This document shows, piece by piece, positions 41,209 through 52,353 of a stretch of DNA of 64,000 nt. The stretch is from Polynucleobacter sp. AP-Latsch-80-C2 (GTDB taxonomy: Bacteria > Pseudomonadota > Gammaproteobacteria > Burkholderiales > Burkholderiaceae). The DNA is taken from NCBI RefSeq assembly GCF_018882185.1, contig NZ_JACVOY010000005.1, positions 1 to 64,000 on the forward strand, read 5' to 3'. Under the pieces are notes generated by a model, which did not search any database, was not told where the DNA came from, and was given only the letters and a program-made list of their open reading frames with translations. The number at the start of each line of letters is the position of its first letter. Positions within the stretch are counted from its first letter, which is position 1. The position numbers and the translations under genes are program-made.

Positions 41209-42855
41209 ATGAATATCAAATCAAGCAATTTTTTTCACATTCGATATATTCCATTTGCCATTTGCATATTAGGCGCTATTGCTAGTGGCGTTGCCCTAGA
41301 GCTACATGAGCGTGCTTGGCAATTCTTAATCCTGTTTGGATTACTCTCGGTGATCGGTCTCTACGACATTTTTCAAACAAAAATGTCTATTTTGCGTAAC
41401 TACCCCGTCATAGGGCATTTACGTTTCCTATTGGAATATATCCGCCCTGAAATTCGGCAATACTTTATTGAAGGGGATAACGACCAAACCCCTTTTTCAC
41501 GCGAACAAAGAACCTTGGTCTACTCACGCTCCAAAGCAGTGCCGGACTCTATTCCCTTTGGCACCACTCTAGACGTCATGGCTCCGGGCTACCAATGGAT
41601 TAACCAATCCCTAGCGCCGACAAAATTACCTACTCATGATTTTCGCGTCATGATTGGCGGCAAAGATTGCAAGCTTCCCTATAACGCCAGCATTTTCAAC
41701 ATCTCCGCAATGAGCTTTGGCTCGCTTAGCGCAAATGCTATTTTGGCAATGAATCTTGGCGCAAAAAAAGGTGGTTTTGCTCACGATACTGGCGAAGGTT
41801 CCATCTCGGAGTATCACCGCGTTCATGGCGGTGACTTGATCTGGGAAATTGGTTCTGGCTATTTTGGTTGCCGCAATTCCGATGGTAGCTTCAATGGCGA
41901 AAAGTACCAGGCTAATGCACTCGATCCTCAAGTGAAGATGGTAGAGATTAAGCTAAGTCAGGGTGCAAAGCCTGGACATGGCGGCATTTTGCCAGGGGCA
42001 AAAGTAACAGCAGAGATTGCTGCTGCTCGCGGCGTTCCAGAAGGTGTAGCCTGCATTTCTCCCGCTTCACATTCCGCATTTTCTAACCCGATTGAGCTAC
42101 TCCATTTTGTTAAGCGCTTAAGAGATCTGTCTGGCGGCAAGCCAGTCGGATTTAAATTGTGCATTGGTCATCCCTGGGAATGGTTTGCCATTGTCAAGGC
42201 AATGCTTGAAACCAATATTCATCCCGACTTTATTGTGGTTGATGGCTCAGAAGGTGGTACTGGCGCATCTCCTGTTGAATTTACTAACCATGTGGGCACG
42301 CCACTGCAAGAGGGATTGCGCCTTGTTCAAAACACCTTAGTAGGCGTTAATTTACGCGATCATATCAAGATTGGTTGTTCTGGAAAAATCATTAGCTCTT
42401 TTGATATGGCTGTGGCATTCGCCTTGGGTGCAGACTGGTGTAATAGCGCACGAGGATTCATGTTTGCTGTGGGTTGCATACAGGCGCAGGTTTGCAATAC
42501 TGGCTTTTGTCCTACTGGCGTTACCACCCAAGATCCGCAACGCCAGAAAGCTTTGGTTGTTCCCAATAAAGCGGAACGAGTCTTTAACTTTCACAATGAA
42601 AGCTTACGAGCCCTCAAGGAATTAGTAGAAGCAGCTGGTTTAAACCACCCCGGTGAAATTGACGCCCCTCATATTGTTCGCCGCATCAGCAAAAACGAAG
42701 TGAGTCTGTTATCTATTCTCATGCCGGAGATGCCTGCAGGCCTACTATTACAAGATAATTTCGTCATCAACATACCGAATTTATCCAGAGTCTACGAACT
42801 CTATTGGCATAGAGCGCAAGCAGAAAGCTTTTCAGCGCTGAAAGCATCTACTTAA
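41209..42855 (+). CDS. FMN-binding glutamate synthase-family protein
   Basis: This 548-residue protein has two N-terminal hydrophobic helices (about 10-55) and a large FMN-dependent glutamate synthase domain: INQSLAPTKL, FNISAMSFGSLSANAI, GEGSISEYHR, ISPASHSAFSNPIELLHF, DGSEGGTGASP and a Cys cluster CNTGFCPTGV near 430 that in GltB binds 3Fe-4S. It lacks the amidotransferase and C-terminal GltB domains, so it is not a complete glutamate synthase. Such stand-alone membrane-linked forms are widespread and of unknown substrate. It faces the RluA-like gene. Confidence 0.88.
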   Translation: MNIKSSNFFHIRYIPFAICILGAIASGVALELHERAWQFLILFGLLSVIGLYDIFQTKMSILRNYPVIGHLRFLLEYIRPEIRQYFIEGDNDQTPFSREQRTLVYSRSKAVPDSIPFGTTLDVMAPGYQWINQSLAPTKLPTHDFRVMIGGKDCKLPYNASIFNISAMSFGSLSANAILAMNLGAKKGGFAHDTGEGSISEYHRVHGGDLIWEIGSGYFGCRNSDGSFNGEKYQANALDPQVKMVEIKLSQGAKPGHGGILPGAKVTAEIAAARGVPEGVACISPASHSAFSNPIELLHFVKRLRDLSGGKPVGFKLCIGHPWEWFAIVKAMLETNIHPDFIVVDGSEGGTGASPVEFTNHVGTPLQEGLRLVQNTLVGVNLRDHIKIGCSGKIISSFDMAVAFALGADWCNSARGFMFAVGCIQAQVCNTGFCPTGVTTQDPQRQKALVVPNKAERVFNFHNESLRALKELVEAAGLNHPGEIDAPHIVRRISKNEVSLLSILMPEMPAGLLLQDNFVINIPNLSRVYELYWHRAQAESFSALKAST

Positions 42856-42956
42856 GACTTGTTTTATTTGCTCTAGAAGCGCATTGTTTAGGAGTGGACT
42901 GTCAAGTTATCTAATCAAGATAACCAGATCAATCCACTACTAAGATAGGGATCTAT

Positions 42957-43193
42957 ATGAGTTTATTGTTACTGCTATTTGCACCCGGTCTTTTTGCCAT
43001 CTACTGGATTATTCGTTTGCAAATCTGCCTCTCACGAGTGCGCTATTTGGTTGATACTTATGGCCTAAGCCGCAAGAAAATTCAGCCCCTGAAATGCAAA
43101 GAGGTTAAAAAATTACGCGAGAAGATTGACGAACTCAGGGCAGCAAATGATGCCTATGGTCTAGAGGCTCTGATCAAGCCCTTTAGAGCCTAA
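42957..43193 (+). CDS. small membrane protein of unknown function
   Basis: This 78-residue protein has one N-terminal transmembrane helix (LLLLLFAPGLFAIYWII, about residues 3-22) and a basic cytoplasmic tail with helical, Lys/Glu-rich sequence (KKIQPLKCKEVKKLREKIDEL). No family is recognised. It is 101 bases after the glutamate-synthase-like gene, with a GTTATC/GATAAC inverted repeat in the gap near 42914. An AGGGA ribosome-binding site supports translation. Confidence 0.6.
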   Translation: MSLLLLLFAPGLFAIYWIIRLQICLSRVRYLVDTYGLSRKKIQPLKCKEVKKLREKIDELRAANDAYGLEALIKPFRA

Positions 43194-43219
43194 AGAAGCA
43201 AGCTCTCTGATTAAAGGGA

Positions 43220-43636
43220 TCAATCCCAAGGATCAAAGATCTTGACCCCAGACTGATTAAAATCACCAACGTTTCTAGTGACGATAGTCATTCGATATTC
43301 GATTGCAGTAGCAGCAATCATCGCATCTCTTTCTGACTTTGGATTAGGGACATGGAGGCTTGCGCAACGCTGAGCCACCGCAAGATCCACCGGCAACACC
43401 CTTTCCATAAAAGTGGGGATAACCATCTTATCTAGCCACTTTCTTAATATCAGACCTTGCTTTTTATCTCGCCTCTCTATTTTCAACACACCCGTTTCAA
43501 GCTCTAAAACAGTAATTGCAGAGATAAACATTAACTCAGGTGCGATTTCGTCAGCCCAACGCTTTACTCGTTTATTGATTTTTCCATCGGCAGCTTTTCT
43601 AAACTCCGAGATTACATTTGTATCTAGTAGATACAT
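43220..43636 (-). CDS. vapC: VapC-like PIN-domain toxin
   Basis: This 138-residue protein has the PIN-domain acidic residues: Asp5 in MYLLDTNVISE, Glu near 46 in VLELETGV, Asp near 104 in SERDAMIAATA and Asp near 124 in NVGDF. PIN toxins cut tRNA or rRNA with Mg2+. All four acidic positions are present, so it should be active. It directly follows its antitoxin with no gap. Confidence 0.88.
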   Translation of the reverse strand: MYLLDTNVISEFRKAADGKINKRVKRWADEIAPELMFISAITVLELETGVLKIERRDKKQGLILRKWLDKMVIPTFMERVLPVDLAVAQRCASLHVPNPKSERDAMIAATAIEYRMTIVTRNVGDFNQSGVKIFDPWD

Positions 43637-43891
43637 TTAAAGAGAAATCTCGACAATATTTGTAAGGCCAGTCATTTTCTCGGGCTCAAAAACAATATCC
43701 CCCGCACCCTTCAGGCTGAGCATCTCCAAAATATTCTTACGCTTACCAATGGAGCGTTGATAGTCAGAAAATGACATCAATACATGAGCGGGTCTGCCTC
43801 GATCAGTGATGAATACTGGCCCTGATTCAGCGGCTTTCTTAGCTTTGCCAGTATCTTGATTGAATTCGCGACTAGATAGGGTGGTAATCAT
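43637..43891 (-). CDS. Phd/YefM-family antitoxin
   Basis: This protein of 84 residues from ATG 43891 has an N-terminal Phd/YefM DNA-binding fold (TTLSSREFNQDTGKAKKAAESGPVFITDRGRPAHVLMSF). A longer frame to 43951 would overlap tex and read through the promoter, so it is rejected. A GGAG site lies 12 bases upstream. It is paired with the PIN toxin, which has a stop/start abutting it. Confidence 0.87.
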   Translation of the reverse strand: MITTLSSREFNQDTGKAKKAAESGPVFITDRGRPAHVLMSFSDYQRSIGKRKNILEMLSLKGAGDIVFEPEKMTGLTNIVEISL

Positions 43892-43916
43892 ATGCACATC
43901 TCCGTTTTCGGATAAT

Positions 43917-43951
43917 GTAGCAATGTTACTACAAATATAACTATGCTTCAA
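43917..43951 (-). promoter_or_regulatory. promoter and operator of the Phd/VapC-like pair
   Basis: On the minus strand -35 TTGAAG (43946-43951) and -10 TAACAT (43923-43928) are 17 bases apart. The -35 box overlaps the tex stop codon. An inverted repeat GTAGCAA-TG-TTACTAC (43917-43932, 6 of 7 pairs) covers the -10 box. Confidence 0.65.
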
Positions 43952-46305
43952 CCACCCTTTAGCTTGCTAAATGCATCAGCCATAGCACTATTTACCGGGG
44001 GTGCTGAGCGCTTATCCATTTGAGGTTTTTTTGCCTCTGTAGATCTCGCGCGAGCAGCTGGTCTTCCCTCTGCTAAAGTTGATTTTGCTCTTGGCGCCTC
44101 ATCAGTCAATCTCATTGTTAGGGCGATCCGCTTACGCTGCTCATCCACCTCAAGCACTTTAACTCTCACAACCTGACCAGCATTAACAACAGTATGAGGA
44201 TCCTTAACAAACGTATTGGAGAGTGCTGAGATATGGACTAGGCCATCTTGATGTACGCCAATATCTACAAAGGCACCGAAAGCAGCAACGTTAGTCACCA
44301 CGCCTTCCAAGATCATATCCACCTTAAGGTCGCTCACTTTTTCAACGCCATCTTTAAAGGTTGCGGTGGTAAATTCTGGACGCGGATCACGGCCTGGTTT
44401 TTCCAATTCCTTAATGATGTCAGTCACCGTTGGAATACCAAACTGACTGTCGGCATACTTTTCTGGTGAAAGTGATTTCAGTAGACCCGCATCGCCGATT
44501 ACCTCTTTGACACCCTTCTTAATATCTTTCAGAATCTTCTCAACCAAGGGATAGGATTCAGGATGCACTGCAGATGCATCTAAAGGATCTGGACCATTCA
44601 TGATGCGCAAGAAACCGGCAGCCTGCTCAAATGTTTTTTCACCTAAGCGTGGAACACTTTTGAGTTCAGATCTGGATGTAAATGCGCCATGACTATCGCG
44701 ATAAGAAACAATTCCCTCGGCTACTGTGGATGACAGTCCTGAGACCCTTGCCAATAAAGGTGCTGAGGCAGTATTCACATCCACTCCTACAGCATTCACA
44801 CAATCCTCTACCACCGCTACCAAGGATTTAGCGAGCTGGGTTTGCATCACATCATGCTGGTACTGACCCACGCCAATTGATTTAGGATCGATCTTTACTA
44901 ACTCAGCCAGGGGATCCTGCAATCGACGTGCAATCGATACTGCACCGCGTAATGAGACATCCATATTTGGCAATTCTTTTGAAGCATATTCAGAGGCAGA
45001 GTAAACCGATGCTCCCGCTTCAGAGACCACGATCTTGGTGAGCTTGAGTTCTGGCTTGGCTTTAATCAGCTCCTGAGCCAATTTATCAGTCTCACGCGAA
45101 GCGGTTCCATTGCCAATCGAAATCAAGCTGGCATGGTGCTTTTCAGTCAACTTAGCCAAGGTGCGTAATGAACCAGCCCAATCATTTTTTGGTTGATGGG
45201 GGTAAATTACATCGGTATCTAAGACTTTTCCTGTGGCATCTACTACAGCTACCTTAACGCCGGTACGCATCCCGGGATCTAATCCAATGGTGACCCTTGG
45301 ACCTGCCGGTGCAGCCAAAAGCAAAGCCTTTAAGTTGCGTGCAAATACATTAATTGCTTCGGTTTCTGAACGCTCACGTAACGCTGTCATCAATTCAGAC
45401 TCTAGATGCAGAGAACATTTAATGCGCCAAGTCCAGCGGACTGTGTAAGCCAACCAAGCATCGGCAGGTCGGCCATCATTCTTGATCTTGAAATGATTGG
45501 CAATGCGGGATTCGCAAGGATTATGCGGTGAATCCCATTTGGGCTTTTCTTCTTCGGTATCAAGACGCAGATTTACCATCAACATCTGCTCGCGACGACC
45601 TCTAAATAGAGCTAATGCACGGTGAGATGGAATAGCCTTAATCGGCTCAGAGTAATCAAAGTAATCAGCAAACTTCTCACCCTCCTGCTCTTTACCAGCA
45701 ATCACTTTGGATTCCACTACGCCATGATCTTGCAAATAAGAACGTAAGGATTGCACGAGAGTTGCATCCTCTGCAAAACGTTCCATCAATATTTGACGCG
45801 CACCCTCTAACGCTGCTTTTACATCTGGCACGCCGGGGTTATCACCCTGCTCGCTTTTAAAGGCTTCTTTAAGATATTTTGCTGCCTCAATCTCAGGATC
45901 CAACGATGGATTGGCATGCAAATCATTTGCCAATGACTCTAGCCCAGCTTCCAATGCAATTTGCGCTTTAGTACGCCGTTTTTGCTTATAAGGCAGGTAT
46001 AAATCTTCAAGACGAGTCTTATCTTCTGCCAACATAATGGCCTTGAGCAACTCTGGCGTCATCTTGCCCTGCTCTTCAATTGAAGCAACAATGGTTTTAC
46101 GACGCTCCTCTAACTCACGGAGATAGCTTAAGCGCTCCTCTAGCAATCGCAATTGAACATCATCCAAGCCACCAGTAGCTTCTTTACGATAACGAGCGAT
46201 AAATGGAACTGTGGCACCCTCATCCATGAGGGCTATAGCAGCAGCTACTTGAGCTGGTTTAGCAGAAAGTTCTTGGGCAAGACGTTGTTCGATGGATGGC
46301 AGCAT
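43948..46305 (-). CDS. tex: Tex-family RNA-binding transcription accessory protein
   Basis: This 785-residue protein has the Tex layout: an N-terminal helical domain ([25 protein letters not shown]), a YqgF-like RNase H fold ([19 protein letters not shown] near 340), helix-hairpin-helix repeats ([21 protein letters not shown] near 500) and a C-terminal S1 RNA-binding domain ([21 protein letters not shown] near 655). Tex binds nucleic acids and affects transcription and stress tolerance. A low-complexity basic tail ends the protein. The downstream toxin-antitoxin -35 box lies in its stop region. Confidence 0.94.
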   Translation of the reverse strand: MLPSIEQRLAQELSAKPAQVAAAIALMDEGATVPFIARYRKEATGGLDDVQLRLLEERLSYLRELEERRKTIVASIEEQGKMTPELLKAIMLAEDKTRLEDLYLPYKQKRRTKAQIALEAGLESLANDLHANPSLDPEIEAAKYLKEAFKSEQGDNPGVPDVKAALEGARQILMERFAEDATLVQSLRSYLQDHGVVESKVIAGKEQEGEKFADYFDYSEPIKAIPSHRALALFRGRREQMLMVNLRLDTEEEKPKWDSPHNPCESRIANHFKIKNDGRPADAWLAYTVRWTWRIKCSLHLESELMTALRERSETEAINVFARNLKALLLAAPAGPRVTIGLDPGMRTGVKVAVVDATGKVLDTDVIYPHQPKNDWAGSLRTLAKLTEKHHASLISIGNGTASRETDKLAQELIKAKPELKLTKIVVSEAGASVYSASEYASKELPNMDVSLRGAVSIARRLQDPLAELVKIDPKSIGVGQYQHDVMQTQLAKSLVAVVEDCVNAVGVDVNTASAPLLARVSGLSSTVAEGIVSYRDSHGAFTSRSELKSVPRLGEKTFEQAAGFLRIMNGPDPLDASAVHPESYPLVEKILKDIKKGVKEVIGDAGLLKSLSPEKYADSQFGIPTVTDIIKELEKPGRDPRPEFTTATFKDGVEKVSDLKVDMILEGVVTNVAAFGAFVDIGVHQDGLVHISALSNTFVKDPHTVVNAGQVVRVKVLEVDEQRKRIALTMRLTDEAPRAKSTLAEGRPAARARSTEAKKPQMDKRSAPPVNSAMADAFSKLKGG

Positions 46306-46362
46306 GAGGATATATTTTTACTTTGCTTACTGATATTTTTGAAGATTTGATTTCAAGGAAGA

Positions 46363-46390
46363 ACAAAAGCCACCCGGAGGTGACTTTTGT
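46363..46390 (-). terminator. terminator after typA
   Basis: On the minus strand a 12-pair stem (ACAAAAGTCACC with GGTGGCTTTTGT, one U-G pair) encloses a 4-base loop. It lies 25 bases past the typA stop and closes the rimP-to-typA operon. Confidence 0.85.
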
Positions 46391-46414
46391 TGGATAGCAA
46401 GGTCTTATCAGCGA

Positions 46415-48232
46415 TTATTCGCGTGATGCCTTCTTGCGATCATGCTCCTTGAGGTGACGCTTACGAATACGTACGCTTTTTGGTGTTACCTCAACCAACT
46501 CATCATCACTAATAAATTCAACCGCATACTCCAAGGTCAAATCAATTGGTGTTACCAAACGAACTGCTTCGTCGGTACCTGAAGAGCGGACGTTCGTTAA
46601 TTGCTTACCCTTAATTGGGTTCACAACCAAGTCATTGTCACGACTATGGATACCGATTACCATACCTTCATATACAGGATCACCATGCTTTACAAACATA
46701 CGACCGCGATCTTGTAGCTTCCAAATGGCATAGGCAACTGCTTCGCCGTCATCCTGGCTAATCAATACACCGTTATGACGCTCGCCCAAAATACCGTCTT
46801 TTGCTGGTGCATAGGCATCAAATGTGTGACTCATCAAACCATTACCACGGGTCATTGTCATGAAGTCACCTTGGAATCCGATCAGACCACGAGCAGGAAT
46901 ACGGTACTCAAGACGGGTACGACCTTTACCGTCACTGACCATGTCTTGGAGTTCGCCTTTACGCTTACCCAAATCTTCCATCACGGCGCCTTGAGTAGCA
47001 TCTTCTACGTCAACCGTTAAGTTTTCATAGGGCTCCATCTTCACGCCATTCTCTTCATGGAACACTACGCGAGGACGTGAAACTGCCATTTCGTAGCCTT
47101 CGCGACGCATCGTCTCAACCAAGATGGTGAGGTGCAACTCACCACGGCCTGAAACTTCAAATACAGTGTCGTCGTCAGTTTCACGTACACGCAAAGCCAT
47201 ATTGGCCTTCAATTCGCGGTCAAGACGTTCACGAATCTGACGGCTCGTTACAAACTTACCTTCACGACCAGCCAATGGGCTCGTGTTCACCATAAAGTTC
47301 ATCGTCAATGTTGGCTCATCAATCTTGAGCATTGGCAATGGATCTGGTTTATCAACCGCACAAACCGTTGTACCAATAGCCAATTCTTCAATACCGTTGA
47401 TCAATGCAATATCGCCTGCAACTGCCTCGTCAACAATCTCACGCTCAAGACCCTTGAATTTCAATACTTGATTAATACGACCCTTAAATGGCACGCCATC
47501 AGGACCGTTCATGCAAACAACTTCCATTCCGGACTTAATACGACCACGGCTAATGCGACCAACACCAATCTTGCCAACATAGCTGTTGTAGTCGATGGAA
47601 GAAATTTGGAACTGCAAAGGACCATCTGGATCATCATCACGCACAGGAACGTATTTCAATACGGCGTCAAACAATGGACGCATATCGCCTTCACGAACAT
47701 CTTCTGTTGTACCTGCATAGCCATTTAAGCCTGATGCGTAGATGATTGGGAAATCTAATTGCTCTTCAGTAGCGCCAAGTTTGTCAAATAACTCAAAGGT
47801 CGCATTAATAACGTAATCACAACGGGCGCCTGGACGGTCTACCTTGTTAATCACCACGATTGGCTTTAAACCCAAAGCCAAAGCTTTCTTAGTTACAAAG
47901 CGGGTTTGCGGCATAGGGCCTTCAACCGCATCCACCAACAAGAGAACACCGTCAACCATGGAGAGCACACGCTCTACTTCGCCGCCAAAGTCCGCGTGTC
48001 CTGGCGTGTCAACGATATTGATGTGTGTACCGTCATATTCAACAGCACAGTTCTTGGACAAAATAGTAATGCCACGCTCTTTTTCCAAATCGTTTGAATC
48101 CATGACGCGTTCGGTCATTTTTTCATTGGAACGGAATGTGCCAGATTGACGTAAGAGTTGGTCAACCAAGGTCGTTTTACCGTGGTCAACGTGGGCGATG
48201 ATAGCAATGTTACGAAGTGCGCGTTTAGTCAT
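46415..48232 (-). CDS. typA: ribosome-associated GTPase TypA/BipA
   Basis: This 605-residue translational GTPase has G1 [10 protein letters not shown] near residue 13, G3 [14 protein letters not shown] near 73, G4 NKVDRPGA near 128, an EF-G-like domain II and a C-terminal domain with the BipA-specific ending ([15 protein letters not shown]). It binds ribosomes and is needed for growth at low temperature or under stress. It is last in the translation operon, 54 bases after truB, and ends at a terminator. Confidence 0.96.
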   Translation of the reverse strand: MTKRALRNIAIIAHVDHGKTTLVDQLLRQSGTFRSNEKMTERVMDSNDLEKERGITILSKNCAVEYDGTHINIVDTPGHADFGGEVERVLSMVDGVLLLVDAVEGPMPQTRFVTKKALALGLKPIVVINKVDRPGARCDYVINATFELFDKLGATEEQLDFPIIYASGLNGYAGTTEDVREGDMRPLFDAVLKYVPVRDDDPDGPLQFQISSIDYNSYVGKIGVGRISRGRIKSGMEVVCMNGPDGVPFKGRINQVLKFKGLEREIVDEAVAGDIALINGIEELAIGTTVCAVDKPDPLPMLKIDEPTLTMNFMVNTSPLAGREGKFVTSRQIRERLDRELKANMALRVRETDDDTVFEVSGRGELHLTILVETMRREGYEMAVSRPRVVFHEENGVKMEPYENLTVDVEDATQGAVMEDLGKRKGELQDMVSDGKGRTRLEYRIPARGLIGFQGDFMTMTRGNGLMSHTFDAYAPAKDGILGERHNGVLISQDDGEAVAYAIWKLQDRGRMFVKHGDPVYEGMVIGIHSRDNDLVVNPIKGKQLTNVRSSGTDEAVRLVTPIDLTLEYAVEFISDDELVEVTPKSVRIRKRHLKEHDRKKASRE

Positions 48233-48286
48233 GTGAAGCTTCTAAAGTTAAGAATAAGAAATTCTGGTTGAAATAAGGTTAAAGAG

Positions 48287-49198
48287 TTAATGAGCCTGCG
48301 AAATCAGACGCTTGGGGTGTAAAACACCTGAACGCCAATCAGCAGTACCAATAAAGTTGTGAGGAGCAGCGGTAGCACGATAGATGCGAACCAATGCTTC
48401 AATGGAAGGTAAATTGAGTGGAACGCGTTGCCCCATCTCCAAGCGTTTAGCCTGTTGCTCATCTACCGTAAGGTGCGGCAAGGTTTGCAAAAGTGCATCT
48501 ACTGGCAATATATAAGTCGAACTATCTTTTAAGCCTTGTTGAATCGACTCCATCGTAAAAGATTGCTCTAAAGTTAAATGCCCCACTTCAGTACGACGCA
48601 AGCCTGTTAAATGGGCGCCACATCCTAAAGCATTGCCAAGATTTTCTGCCAATACACGAATGTAGGTACCCTTACTGCAACTCACTTCCAATGTAGCTTC
48701 AGGCCACTGAATATCGGTCCAGCGAATCTGATGAATCGTAATGTCACGTGGAGCGCGCTCAAGCTCAACACCCGCACGGGCATATTCGTAAAGAGGTTTA
48801 CCATCACGCTTCAAGGCGGAATACATCGGAGGCACTTGAGAAATCGGGCCTGTAAATTTTGGGAGTAAAGCATCGAGCGTTGATCTGATAGCAGCCTCGT
48901 CAGCAAATAGAGGCAAGGCCGACTCTTCAATGATCTGGCCTTCTGCATCACCGGTATCAGTGCGCGCGCCAAACTTGACTCTAGCCACATAGGATTTATC
49001 GGCTTCCAATAAATCCTGAGAGTACTTTGTTGCCTCGCCAAGACAGATTGGCAGTAGGCCAGTTGCCATCGGATCTAAAGTGCCGGTATGTCCAGCTTTA
49101 TCCGCATTGAACGCTCGTTTAACAGCGGTGACCGCACCTTGCGAACTCATGCCCGCAGGTTTGTCTAATAGAACCACTCCATCGATACGAATAGACAT
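48287..49198 (-). CDS. truB: tRNA pseudouridine-55 synthase
   Basis: This 303-residue enzyme makes pseudouridine 55 in the T-loop of tRNAs. The catalytic Asp lies in GHTGTLDPMATGLLP near residue 42. KPAGMSSQGAV, YVARVKFGARTDTGDAEG and CSKGTYIRVLAENLG near 185 are conserved. A C-terminal domain follows. It starts 5 bases after rbfA, in the conserved order rbfA-truB. Confidence 0.96.
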   Translation of the reverse strand: MSIRIDGVVLLDKPAGMSSQGAVTAVKRAFNADKAGHTGTLDPMATGLLPICLGEATKYSQDLLEADKSYVARVKFGARTDTGDAEGQIIEESALPLFADEAAIRSTLDALLPKFTGPISQVPPMYSALKRDGKPLYEYARAGVELERAPRDITIHQIRWTDIQWPEATLEVSCSKGTYIRVLAENLGNALGCGAHLTGLRRTEVGHLTLEQSFTMESIQQGLKDSSTYILPVDALLQTLPHLTVDEQQAKRLEMGQRVPLNLPSIEALVRIYRATAAPHNFIGTADWRSGVLHPKRLISQAH

Positions 49199-49203
49199 GA
49201 GAA

Positions 49204-49572
49204 TTATTGCTTCTCGTCTTTATGATCGCTCTCTACCGCTTGATCGATCAATCGAGACATTTCTATGCCATGCTCAACTGAGCTGTCATAGTGAAAATGC
49301 AAAGTTGGCACAGTGTGAATATGCAAACGCTTAAATAACAATGAATGTAAGTAGCCTGCTTTTTCCTGAAGCGCCTTTAATGCATGCTCAGGTTCTGCGC
49401 CTAAGACAGTAAAAAAGACTTTGGCATGCGCCAAGTCTGGTGTGAGCTCAATACTTTGCAGTGTAATTAGGCCTAGGCTTGGACTACGCAACTCACGAGG
49501 AATCAGTTCGGCCAGGTCTCGCTGAATTTGATCGGCGAGACGCTGGTTACGATGCGGGCTAGTTTTATGCAT
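49204..49572 (-). CDS. rbfA: ribosome-binding factor A
   Basis: This 122-residue protein is a KH-like 30S maturation factor. [43 protein letters not shown] covers the conserved part, and [19 protein letters not shown] the end. It starts 11 bases after infB, the universal order. Confidence 0.95.
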   Translation of the reverse strand: MHKTSPHRNQRLADQIQRDLAELIPRELRSPSLGLITLQSIELTPDLAHAKVFFTVLGAEPEHALKALQEKAGYLHSLLFKRLHIHTVPTLHFHYDSSVEHGIEMSRLIDQAVESDHKDEKQ

Positions 49573-49583
49573 ATTGCTCAGGA

Positions 49584-52340
49584 TTACAGTGAACGCGCAA
49601 CTTCAGTAACTTCAAAGACTTCAAGTTGGTCGCCCTCTTTGATGTCGTTGTAGCCTTTTAATGACAGGCCACACTCAACACCGGCGCGAACTTCTTTTGC
49701 GTCATCTTTAAAGCGCTTGAGAGAGTCGAGCTCACCAGTCCAGACAACCACGTTGTCACGCAGGAGGCGAACACTAGAGGTGCGTTTAACAACACCGTCT
49801 ACTACCAAGCAACCCGCAATAGCACCAACCTTAGATACCAAGAAGACCTGACGGATTTCAACCAATCCGGTGATTTCTTCTTTCTTATCTGGGGTCAACA
49901 TGCCGCTCAATGCTAATTTCACTTCATCTACAGCGTCATAAATAATGTTGTGATAACGAATATCAACACCATTGTTCTCAGCCAACTTACGTGCAGCTGC
50001 ATCAGCGCGAGAGTTAAAGCCAATAATGACCGCTTTAGAAGCAACAGCCAAGTTAACGTCAGTTTCAGTAATGCCACCCACAGCTGCGTGAACGATCTGA
50101 ACTTTAACCTCTGGTGTAGAAAGCTTCATTAAGGATTGCGCTAAGGCCTCTTGCGAACCTTGAACGTCTGCCTTGATGATGAGTGGCAACAACTTCGCTT
50201 CAATTGCGCCCTCTTCCATATTCTCCATCATGGTTTCGAGCTTAAAGGCCTGTTGTTTTGCTAACTTCACATCACGGAACTTACCTTGACGGAATAATGC
50301 AATTTCACGTGCCTTACGTTCATCAGGAACCACTTGAACGGACTCACCTGCAGCAGGAACTTCTGCCAAACCTTGAATCTCAACCGGAATAGAAGGGCCT
50401 GCCTCATTACATGGCTTACCGTTCTCATCCATCATCGCGCGAACACGACCAAAGGTGGAGCCAGCTAAGAGCATGTCGCCACGCTTGAGTGTTCCAGACT
50501 GAACTAATACCGTCGCAACTGGACCCTTACCTTTGTCCAAACGTGCCTCAATGACTAAACCTTGCGCAGGAGCATCTTTAGCGGCTTTGAGCTCAAGAAT
50601 TTCTGCCTGCAAGAGAACATTCTCTAACAATGCATCAATACCTTCGCCTGTTTTTGCGGACACAGGAATAAATGGCACATCGCCACCGTATTCCTCTGGA
50701 ACGACTTGCTCTGCTACCAACTCAGTTTTAACGCGCTCTGAGTTAGCTTCAGGTTTATCAATCTTATTGATCGCTACTACTAATGGAACGCCACCAGCAA
50801 CTGCATGGTGAATCGCCTCTTTGGTTTGCGGCATTACGCCGTCATCGGCAGCCACTACCAAGATCACGATATCGGTTGCTTTAGCACCACGTGCACGCAT
50901 TGCCGTAAAGGCTTCGTGACCTGGGGTATCCAAGAAGGTAATCATGCCCCGTGGCGTTTCTACGTGATAGGCGCCAATATGCTGAGTAATACCACCAGCT
51001 TCGCCTGTAGCCACTTTTGCTGCACGAATCTTATCGAGCAAAGATGTTTTACCGTGGTCAACGTGACCCATGACGGTAACTACTGGGGGACGTGGCAATA
51101 ACTCTGCATCGTGTCCATCGGTACCAAGATCTAAATCGGGATCATCCAATTTAGCTGCATGTGCTTTGTGACCCATTTCTTCAACGATGATCATGGCAGT
51201 ATCTTGATCGAGCACTTGATTGATCGTGACCATTTGGCCCATACCCATCAACAACTTAATCACTTCTGCACTCTTCACCGCCATCGCATGAGCTAACTCA
51301 GCAACAGTAATGGTTTCTGGAACTTGAACATCGTGAACCACTGGCTCTGTTGGTACTTGGAAATTGGTATCAACGTTTGCTTCAGCAATTTGACGTTGTT
51401 TTTTACGCCCGCCACCAGAACGCCAACCACCGACACCACCCGATGAATCACCACGAGTTTTGAGGCCACCAGGTTTCTTAGCACCCTCTTCTTGCCAAGT
51501 AGAAGATGTCTCTGACGATTTAATCGTTTTTCCACCAACTTTAGCGGGGGATTTTTTCTTATCATCCGCGCCTTCAACTTTAGCCGGCTTATGGAGCGTT
51601 CCTTTTTTCGCTTCTTCAGCTGCAATTTCGCTAGGTGCTTTAAGAACACGTGCTGGCGCACTCATCATGTCGCGAATTGCTAAGGCTTCTGCCTCAGCAG
51701 CAGCTCGACGCACGCGAATATCTGCCAACTCTTTTTCTTTGCTTGCTGCTAAATCTTTTGCCGCTTTTTCGGCTTGCGCTTTTTTCTCAGCAGCTTGAGC
51801 TAATGCATCAGGAGCAGCATCAACTACTTCTATCTCCTTCTCAACCACTGGATTAGCCGCTTCTTTTTGACGGGCTTCTTCAGCCGCTTTCATTTCTGCT
51901 TCTTGACGAGCTAATAATTCAGCTTGACGAGTCGCTTCAGCTGCGCGCTTCTCTAACTCTTCTTCAGAGAGTATTGGTTTAGCAGGCGCTGCAGGTGCAG
52001 CTGCTTTTACTGGTGCCTCTTCAACTACAGGAGTTTTATCCCCAGCTTTAACCAGCACACGTTTCTTGCGCACCTCAACTTGAACGGTGCGGGTACGTCC
52101 AGCGGAATCCGCTTGACGTATCTCTGAGCTCTCGCGCTTGATCAAAGTGATCTTTTTACGAGCCCCAGAATCAGCGTTGCCATGTGCTTTTTGCAAATGC
52201 TCGAGCAGGACTGTTTTGTCCTTTTCGGTAATGCTATCGTCCTCGGAACTTTTGTCGATCCCAGCAGCCTTCAGTTGATCTAAAAGATCTACTGAAGTGC
52301 GCTTGAGTTCATTAGCGAGTACTTTTACTGTTGTTGCCAT
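49584..52340 (-). CDS. infB: translation initiation factor IF-2
   Basis: This 918-residue GTPase delivers initiator tRNA to the 30S subunit. An N-terminal conserved domain (residues about 1-55) is followed by a long Ala/Glu/Lys-rich linker (about 100-300), then the G domain with [14 protein letters not shown] near 425, [16 protein letters not shown] near 470 and [14 protein letters not shown] near 525. C-terminal domains end in [16 protein letters not shown]. An internal start for a shorter IF2-beta form is common in the family but not proven here. It begins 13 bases after nusA. Confidence 0.96.
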   Translation of the reverse strand: MATTVKVLANELKRTSVDLLDQLKAAGIDKSSEDDSITEKDKTVLLEHLQKAHGNADSGARKKITLIKRESSEIRQADSAGRTRTVQVEVRKKRVLVKAGDKTPVVEEAPVKAAAPAAPAKPILSEEELEKRAAEATRQAELLARQEAEMKAAEEARQKEAANPVVEKEIEVVDAAPDALAQAAEKKAQAEKAAKDLAASKEKELADIRVRRAAAEAEALAIRDMMSAPARVLKAPSEIAAEEAKKGTLHKPAKVEGADDKKKSPAKVGGKTIKSSETSSTWQEEGAKKPGGLKTRGDSSGGVGGWRSGGGRKKQRQIAEANVDTNFQVPTEPVVHDVQVPETITVAELAHAMAVKSAEVIKLLMGMGQMVTINQVLDQDTAMIIVEEMGHKAHAAKLDDPDLDLGTDGHDAELLPRPPVVTVMGHVDHGKTSLLDKIRAAKVATGEAGGITQHIGAYHVETPRGMITFLDTPGHEAFTAMRARGAKATDIVILVVAADDGVMPQTKEAIHHAVAGGVPLVVAINKIDKPEANSERVKTELVAEQVVPEEYGGDVPFIPVSAKTGEGIDALLENVLLQAEILELKAAKDAPAQGLVIEARLDKGKGPVATVLVQSGTLKRGDMLLAGSTFGRVRAMMDENGKPCNEAGPSIPVEIQGLAEVPAAGESVQVVPDERKAREIALFRQGKFRDVKLAKQQAFKLETMMENMEEGAIEAKLLPLIIKADVQGSQEALAQSLMKLSTPEVKVQIVHAAVGGITETDVNLAVASKAVIIGFNSRADAAARKLAENNGVDIRYHNIIYDAVDEVKLALSGMLTPDKKEEITGLVEIRQVFLVSKVGAIAGCLVVDGVVKRTSSVRLLRDNVVVWTGELDSLKRFKDDAKEVRAGVECGLSLKGYNDIKEGDQLEVFEVTEVARSL

Positions 52341-52353
52341 GCACTACTTCCTC

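Noticed and set aside
43892..43951. Longer Phd antitoxin overlapping tex
   Set aside because: The extra residues cover the promoter and operator; the ATG at 43891 has a ribosome-binding site and the usual family N-terminus.
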